8,137 nt of DNA from Acidobacteriota bacterium (GTDB lineage Bacteria; Acidobacteriota; Vicinamibacteria; Vicinamibacterales; Fen-181), in NCBI GenBank assembly GCA_003157675.1, contig PMKG01000223.1, positions 1 to 8,137 of the forward strand, given 5' to 3'. The notes under the pieces are model-generated. The model made no database searches. It saw nothing but the letters and a program-made list of their open reading frames with translations, and was not told the DNA's origin. Shown one piece after another: positions 4,944 to 8,137 of this stretch (its first letter is position 1; each line of letters opens with the position of its first letter). The position numbers and the translations under genes are program-made.

Positions 4944-7442
4944 GTGAAGGAACAGATCCGCGAAGAACGCCTTGGCGACTGGCTCCAGTCCGTGCACGCC
5001 GACTGCCGCTACGCGCTCCGCCAACTCCGAAAGAACCCCGGCTTCACGGCCGTCGCCGTCCTCACGCTCGCCCTCGGCATCGGCGTCACCACGGCCATCT
5101 TCAGCGTTGTCTACGGCGTGCTGCTGCGGCCGCTGCCCTATCCCGAGCCGAACCGGATCGTGGCCATCTTCGAGGTCACCTCGGAGGGCAGGCCGTCGCG
5201 CCTCGCGGACCCGAACTTCGACGATTTCCGCGACCAGAGCCGCAGCTTCCAGGCGATCGCCAAGTACAACGAGAACGTCTCGTCGGTCTCGGGCGCTTCG
5301 CAGCCGACGCGGACGACGGTGGCCGGCGTCACGCCCGGCTTTCTCAAGGTCTTCCGCGTCCAGCCGACGCTCGGGCGGGATTTCACCGCGAGCGACGCGA
5401 AGCAGGGGGCCGGCCCCACGGTGCTCGTCAGCTACGGATACTGGAAGCAGTATCTCGGATCGCCGCGCGATCTCTCGCAGTCCCATCTGAAGATCGATGG
5501 CGCGGTCTTTTCCGTCATCGGCGTGCTCCCGACCGGGTTCCGCTTTCCGGGAGATTCCGACCTGTGGGTGCCGGCGGACCTCGGGGGCGAGAACACGAGC
5601 CGGACGTCGCACAACTACCGCGCCGTCGCGCGCCTCCGCGACGGTGTGTCTGTCGAGCAGGCGAATCGGGACATCAGCGCGATCGCCCGGCGCATCCACC
5701 AGGCGTCGAGCGAGCAGGGCAACTACCTCCTGAAGGACGGGCTCGTCATTCCGCTGCAGGACTCGATCACCGGCAAGGCCCGCTCCGCCCTACTGGTCCT
5801 GCTCGGCGCCGTGGGATTCCTGCTGCTGGTCGCGTGCGCGAACGTGGCGAACCTGCTCCTCGCCCAGATGTCGGTGAGAGAGCGCGAGCTCGCCGTTCGC
5901 AGCGCGCTCGGGGCGGCGCGCGGGCGGCTCGTCCGCCAGTTCCTGACCGAAGCGCTGGTGCTCTCGCTGGTCGGCGGTGTCCTTGGCGTGATTGGGGCGC
6001 TCGCGGGCGTGGACGGACTGGTGGCGCTGGCCCCGGCCAACCTGCCACGGCTCGACAACGTCTCGATCAGCTTGCCCGTGCTCGCGTTCGCGCTGCTCCT
6101 GTCCACGGCGGTCGCCGCCGGCCTCGGGGCGTTCACCGCCGTGCGCGCGACGTCCGGGAACCTGCGCGGGGGCCTTATGGAAGGCGGGCGCAGCCAGGCG
6201 GGTTCGCGGGGCAGCCAGCGCCTTGGCCGGGTGATCGTTTCGGCGCAGATCGCGATCACGATGGTCCTTGTCGTCGGAGCGGGACTGTTCGGGCGCAGCC
6301 TGATGAAAGTGCTCGAAGTGGATCCCGGCTTTCGCGTGGACGGCATCGTCACGATGGACGTCGCGCTTCCGTGGCTGGACGACCCCAAGGCCAAGGCGGG
6401 CCAGGCGCTTTTCTTCTCACGCCTCATCGGCCGGCTCGAACAGATCCCGGGCGTGCGCAAGGTCGGGGCGACCAGCGGCTTGCCGATGGATCTCGACGGC
6501 GGCCTTCCCGACGGGAACTTCCTGCTCATGACGCAGGCGGAGATGCCGAAGACGATGCAGGAGCTTCTCGGCGGGCTGTTCCGGCAAAAGGCGCGCATCG
6601 GCAATGCGGACTTCTGCGTGGCCACGCGCGGCTTCTTCCAGGTGCTCGCCATCCCCCTGATTCGGGGGCGGCTCTTCGACGAGCGCGACGGTCCGGACTC
6701 CCCGCACGTGGCCGTCATCAGCCAGTCGCTCGCGCGCAGCCGGTGGCCGGGCCAGGACCCGATTGGCCACACGATCGAGTTCGGGAACATGGACGGCGAC
6801 TTCCGCCTGCTGACCATCGTCGGGATCGTGGGAGACACGCACGAATACGGCCTCGACGCTCCGCCGCGTCCGACGGTCTACGTGAACCTGTTCCAGCGGC
6901 CCCGCCCGGCGATCAGCCTGGCGCTGCTGAGCGATGCCGACTCTGGCTCGGTCGCGTCGGCGGCGCGGGGCATCCTGCAGGAGCTCGACCCGGAGATTCC
7001 GGCGAGGTTCCGAACACTGTCGGACGTCTATTCCGCGTCGCTCGGCTCGCGGAGATTCAACGTCATCCTCGTCGGGTTCTTCGCCGTCACGGCGCTGCTG
7101 CTTGCGACGGCAGGGGTGTTCGGCGTGATGGCCTACTCGGTCAGCCGGCGCACGCGGGAGATTGGCGTGCGCATCGCCCTCGGGGCGGCCGCCGGCGACG
7201 TCCTGCGGATGATCGTGGGCCAGGAACTTCGGCCGATCCTCATCGGGGTGGCGATTGGGATAGCGGGCGCGCTGGCCCTGACGCGAACCGTGGAGTCGAT
7301 GCTGTTCGGCGTGACGGCCACCGATCCGCTGACGTTCGGCGGCGTGACGCTGCTCCTGGTGGGGGCGGCGCTCGTCGCCTGCTACGTCCCGGCGCGGCGG
7401 GTGACGAAGATCGACCCCACGGTCGCGTTGCGGTACGAGTAA
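4944..7442 (+). CDS. ADOP-type duplicated ABC permease (MacB_PCD-FtsX twice)
   Basis: This 832-residue inner-membrane permease is of the Acidobacterial Duplicated Orphan Permease type. It is related to MacB/FtsX permeases, which couple to an ATPase for export or mechanotransmission rather than forming a classical import channel. The order is: cytosolic N-terminus with RYALRQLRKNPGF, membrane helix about 34-58 (ending LLRPLPYP), periplasmic MacB-type core to about 270, FtsX membrane unit about 280-400 with RERELAVRSALGAARGRLV, then a repeat of the plan with a helix at 428-450, periplasmic core 455-690 and FtsX unit about 704-825 with SRRTREIGVRIALGAAAGDV. The two REL/REIG loops show the duplication directly. 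Start GTG 4944 has GGGAGG (4928-4933). No ATP-binding subunit or PadR regulator, the frequent neighbour, is in the window; a WYL regulator occupies that place. Substrate is unknown. Confidence 0.92.
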   Translation: MKEQIREERLGDWLQSVHADCRYALRQLRKNPGFTAVAVLTLALGIGVTTAIFSVVYGVLLRPLPYPEPNRIVAIFEVTSEGRPSRLADPNFDDFRDQSRSFQAIAKYNENVSSVSGASQPTRTTVAGVTPGFLKVFRVQPTLGRDFTASDAKQGAGPTVLVSYGYWKQYLGSPRDLSQSHLKIDGAVFSVIGVLPTGFRFPGDSDLWVPADLGGENTSRTSHNYRAVARLRDGVSVEQANRDISAIARRIHQASSEQGNYLLKDGLVIPLQDSITGKARSALLVLLGAVGFLLLVACANVANLLLAQMSVRERELAVRSALGAARGRLVRQFLTEALVLSLVGGVLGVIGALAGVDGLVALAPANLPRLDNVSISLPVLAFALLLSTAVAAGLGAFTAVRATSGNLRGGLMEGGRSQAGSRGSQRLGRVIVSAQIAITMVLVVGAGLFGRSLMKVLEVDPGFRVDGIVTMDVALPWLDDPKAKAGQALFFSRLIGRLEQIPGVRKVGATSGLPMDLDGGLPDGNFLLMTQAEMPKTMQELLGGLFRQKARIGNADFCVATRGFFQVLAIPLIRGRLFDERDGPDSPHVAVISQSLARSRWPGQDPIGHTIEFGNMDGDFRLLTIVGIVGDTHEYGLDAPPRPTVYVNLFQRPRPAISLALLSDADSGSVASAARGILQELDPEIPARFRTLSDVYSASLGSRRFNVILVGFFAVTALLLATAGVFGVMAYSVSRRTREIGVRIALGAAAGDVLRMIVGQELRPILIGVAIGIAGALALTRTVESMLFGVTATDPLTFGGVTLLLVGAALVACYVPARRVTKIDPTVALRYE

Positions 7443-7443
7443 C

Positions 7444-7461
7444 GGGCGTGCGCGCACGCCC
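7444..7461. repeat. Perfect 18-base GC palindrome between the ADOP gene and the NO reductase gene
   Basis: GGGCGTGCGCGCACGCCC is its own exact reverse complement. It begins 2 bases after the ADOP stop codon and ends 20 bases before the NO reductase start. As RNA it would fold into a 7-bp stem with a CGCG loop, so it may serve as a terminator-like hairpin, although no T-run follows. As DNA it is a symmetrical site that a dimeric regulator could bind. The sequence does not settle which. Confidence 0.5.
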
Positions 7462-7481
7462 CCTGACCGGAGAAGACCACC

Positions 7482-8137
7482 ATGCCAGGCTCCGAAGAGA
7501 CCACCTCCCTGTCACCGTGGTGGCGCCACTCGGTCATCCTCGTGATGATCGCGGGCTTCGCCGTATTGTCCTACCTCACCGTCCGAACCTACACCGACGC
7601 CCCGCCCATTCCGAACCGCGTCGAGGACACCTCCGGCCGCACGCTGTTCGCGTCGGACGACATCCTGCGCGGGCAGGAGGTGTTCCTGAAGTACGGCCTG
7701 ATGGAACACGGGACGCTCTGGGGTCATGGGGCGTACCTCGGCCCGGACTTCAGCGCCGACACGCTGCACGAGGCGGTCGAGGTGGGGCGTGACACCCTCG
7801 CTCAGGCCCGGTACGGGCAACCGTACGCCACGCTCGAGGCGGGCGTCGCCGCCGAGATCGCCGATGGCGTGCGTCGGGAGCTGAAGCAGAATCGGTACGA
7901 TCCGGCGACCGGCACGCTCCGGTTCACGGCCATCGAGGCCGCCGCGTTCGCCGCGTCTCGCCGTCACTGGGGCGACTATTTTTCTGGTCCCACGGCGGCT
8001 CCCGGTTTGCCGCTGAATTACATCCGCGAGCGCCGCGAACTCGACGACCTGGCCACGTACTTCACCTGGGCCGCGTGGGCGGCGGCCGCCAACCGGCCAG
8101 GAAAGGACTACTCCTACACCAACAACTGGCCCTACGA
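7482..8137 (+). CDS. norZ: Quinol-dependent nitric oxide reductase large subunit (qNOR), N-terminal part
   Basis: This enzyme reduces two NO to N2O using electrons from quinol in the inner membrane, in denitrification or NO detoxification. Only 218 codons plus two bases are present because the frame runs off the window; the family usually has about 740-780 residues, so the heme-copper-oxidase-like catalytic core lies beyond it. ATG 7482 follows GGAGA (7469-7473, spacing 8). Residues about 16-36 form the first membrane helix. The periplasmic domain carries the qNOR signature GQEVFLKYGLMEHGTLWGHG continuing to AYLGPDF (64-90), then LPLNYIRERRELDDLATYFTWAAW and, at the window end, RPGKDYSYTNNWPY. 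No CxxCH heme-c motif is present, which separates it from cytochrome-c-dependent NorC/NorB and fits the quinol-fed fused type. It is 39 bases after the ADOP gene with a palindrome between, so co-transcription is uncertain. Confidence 0.92.
   Translation, partial: MPGSEETTSLSPWWRHSVILVMIAGFAVLSYLTVRTYTDAPPIPNRVEDTSGRTLFASDDILRGQEVFLKYGLMEHGTLWGHGAYLGPDFSADTLHEAVEVGRDTLAQARYGQPYATLEAGVAAEIADGVRRELKQNRYDPATGTLRFTAIEAAAFAASRRHWGDYFSGPTAAPGLPLNYIRERRELDDLATYFTWAAWAAAANRPGKDYSYTNNWPY

Noticed and set aside
7444..7461. A NorR or NsrR operator ahead of norZ
   Set aside because: The palindrome is pure GC-type sequence apart from single A/T positions and does not fit the AT-rich NsrR site or a convincing GT-N7-AC NorR array, so I report only an unassigned palindrome.
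5564..7792. A 742-codon + strand frame running through the ADOP gene into the NO reductase gene
   Set aside because: It is a shifted reading of the permease; its protein is Arg/Pro/Gly-rich with no domains, and it overlaps the well-supported norZ start in another frame.
1..8137. tRNA, rRNA, CRISPR array or insertion sequence
   Set aside because: I found no cloverleaf-like segment, no regularly spaced direct repeats and no transposase-like reading frame on either strand.

Overview
The window is GC-rich DNA with all recognisable genes on the + strand, tightly spaced, with no gap above about 210 bases. The best clue to the organism is a full-length ADOP-type duplicated permease (Acidobacterial Duplicated Orphan Permease). 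Together with the GC content, the WYL regulator type and the palindromic intergenic repeats, it suggests a member of the Acidobacteriota, perhaps the Vicinamibacteria (subdivision 6). That placement is inference from protein resemblance, not a database result.

Layout: (1) 2-115, the tail of a small YdcH/DUF465 protein that starts outside the window. (2) 205-1709, a two-gene phosphatidylethanolamine cassette in which psd (phosphatidylserine decarboxylase) and pssA (CDP-diacylglycerol-serine O-phosphatidyltransferase) are 8 bases apart. PssA makes phosphatidylserine and Psd decarboxylates it to phosphatidylethanolamine. (3) 1710-1917, the largest intergenic gap, holding two palindromic structures, one of which looks like a REPIN/BIME (two inverted REP units with GTAG feet), and then a candidate sigma-70 promoter. 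(4) 1918-3747, a secreted gamma-glutamyltransferase-family protein with the Thr nucleophile but a divergent substrate pocket. (5) 3826-4908, an HTH-WYL transcriptional regulator whose best start codon reads ACG. (6) 4944-7442, the ADOP/MacB-FtsX permease. (7) 7482-8137, the N-terminal 218 codons of a quinol-dependent nitric oxide reductase (qNOR, norZ/norB-like), cut by the window end.

The only clear pathway is psd-pssA. The other genes look like separate or loosely linked units: an exported peptidase-like enzyme, a regulator directly upstream of a permease that it might control, and an NO-detoxifying respiratory enzyme. I found no new multi-gene system. The points most worth a second look are the ACG start of the WYL regulator, the REPIN-like element behind pssA, the altered pocket of the GGT-like protein, and the perfect 18-base palindrome just upstream of the NO reductase.
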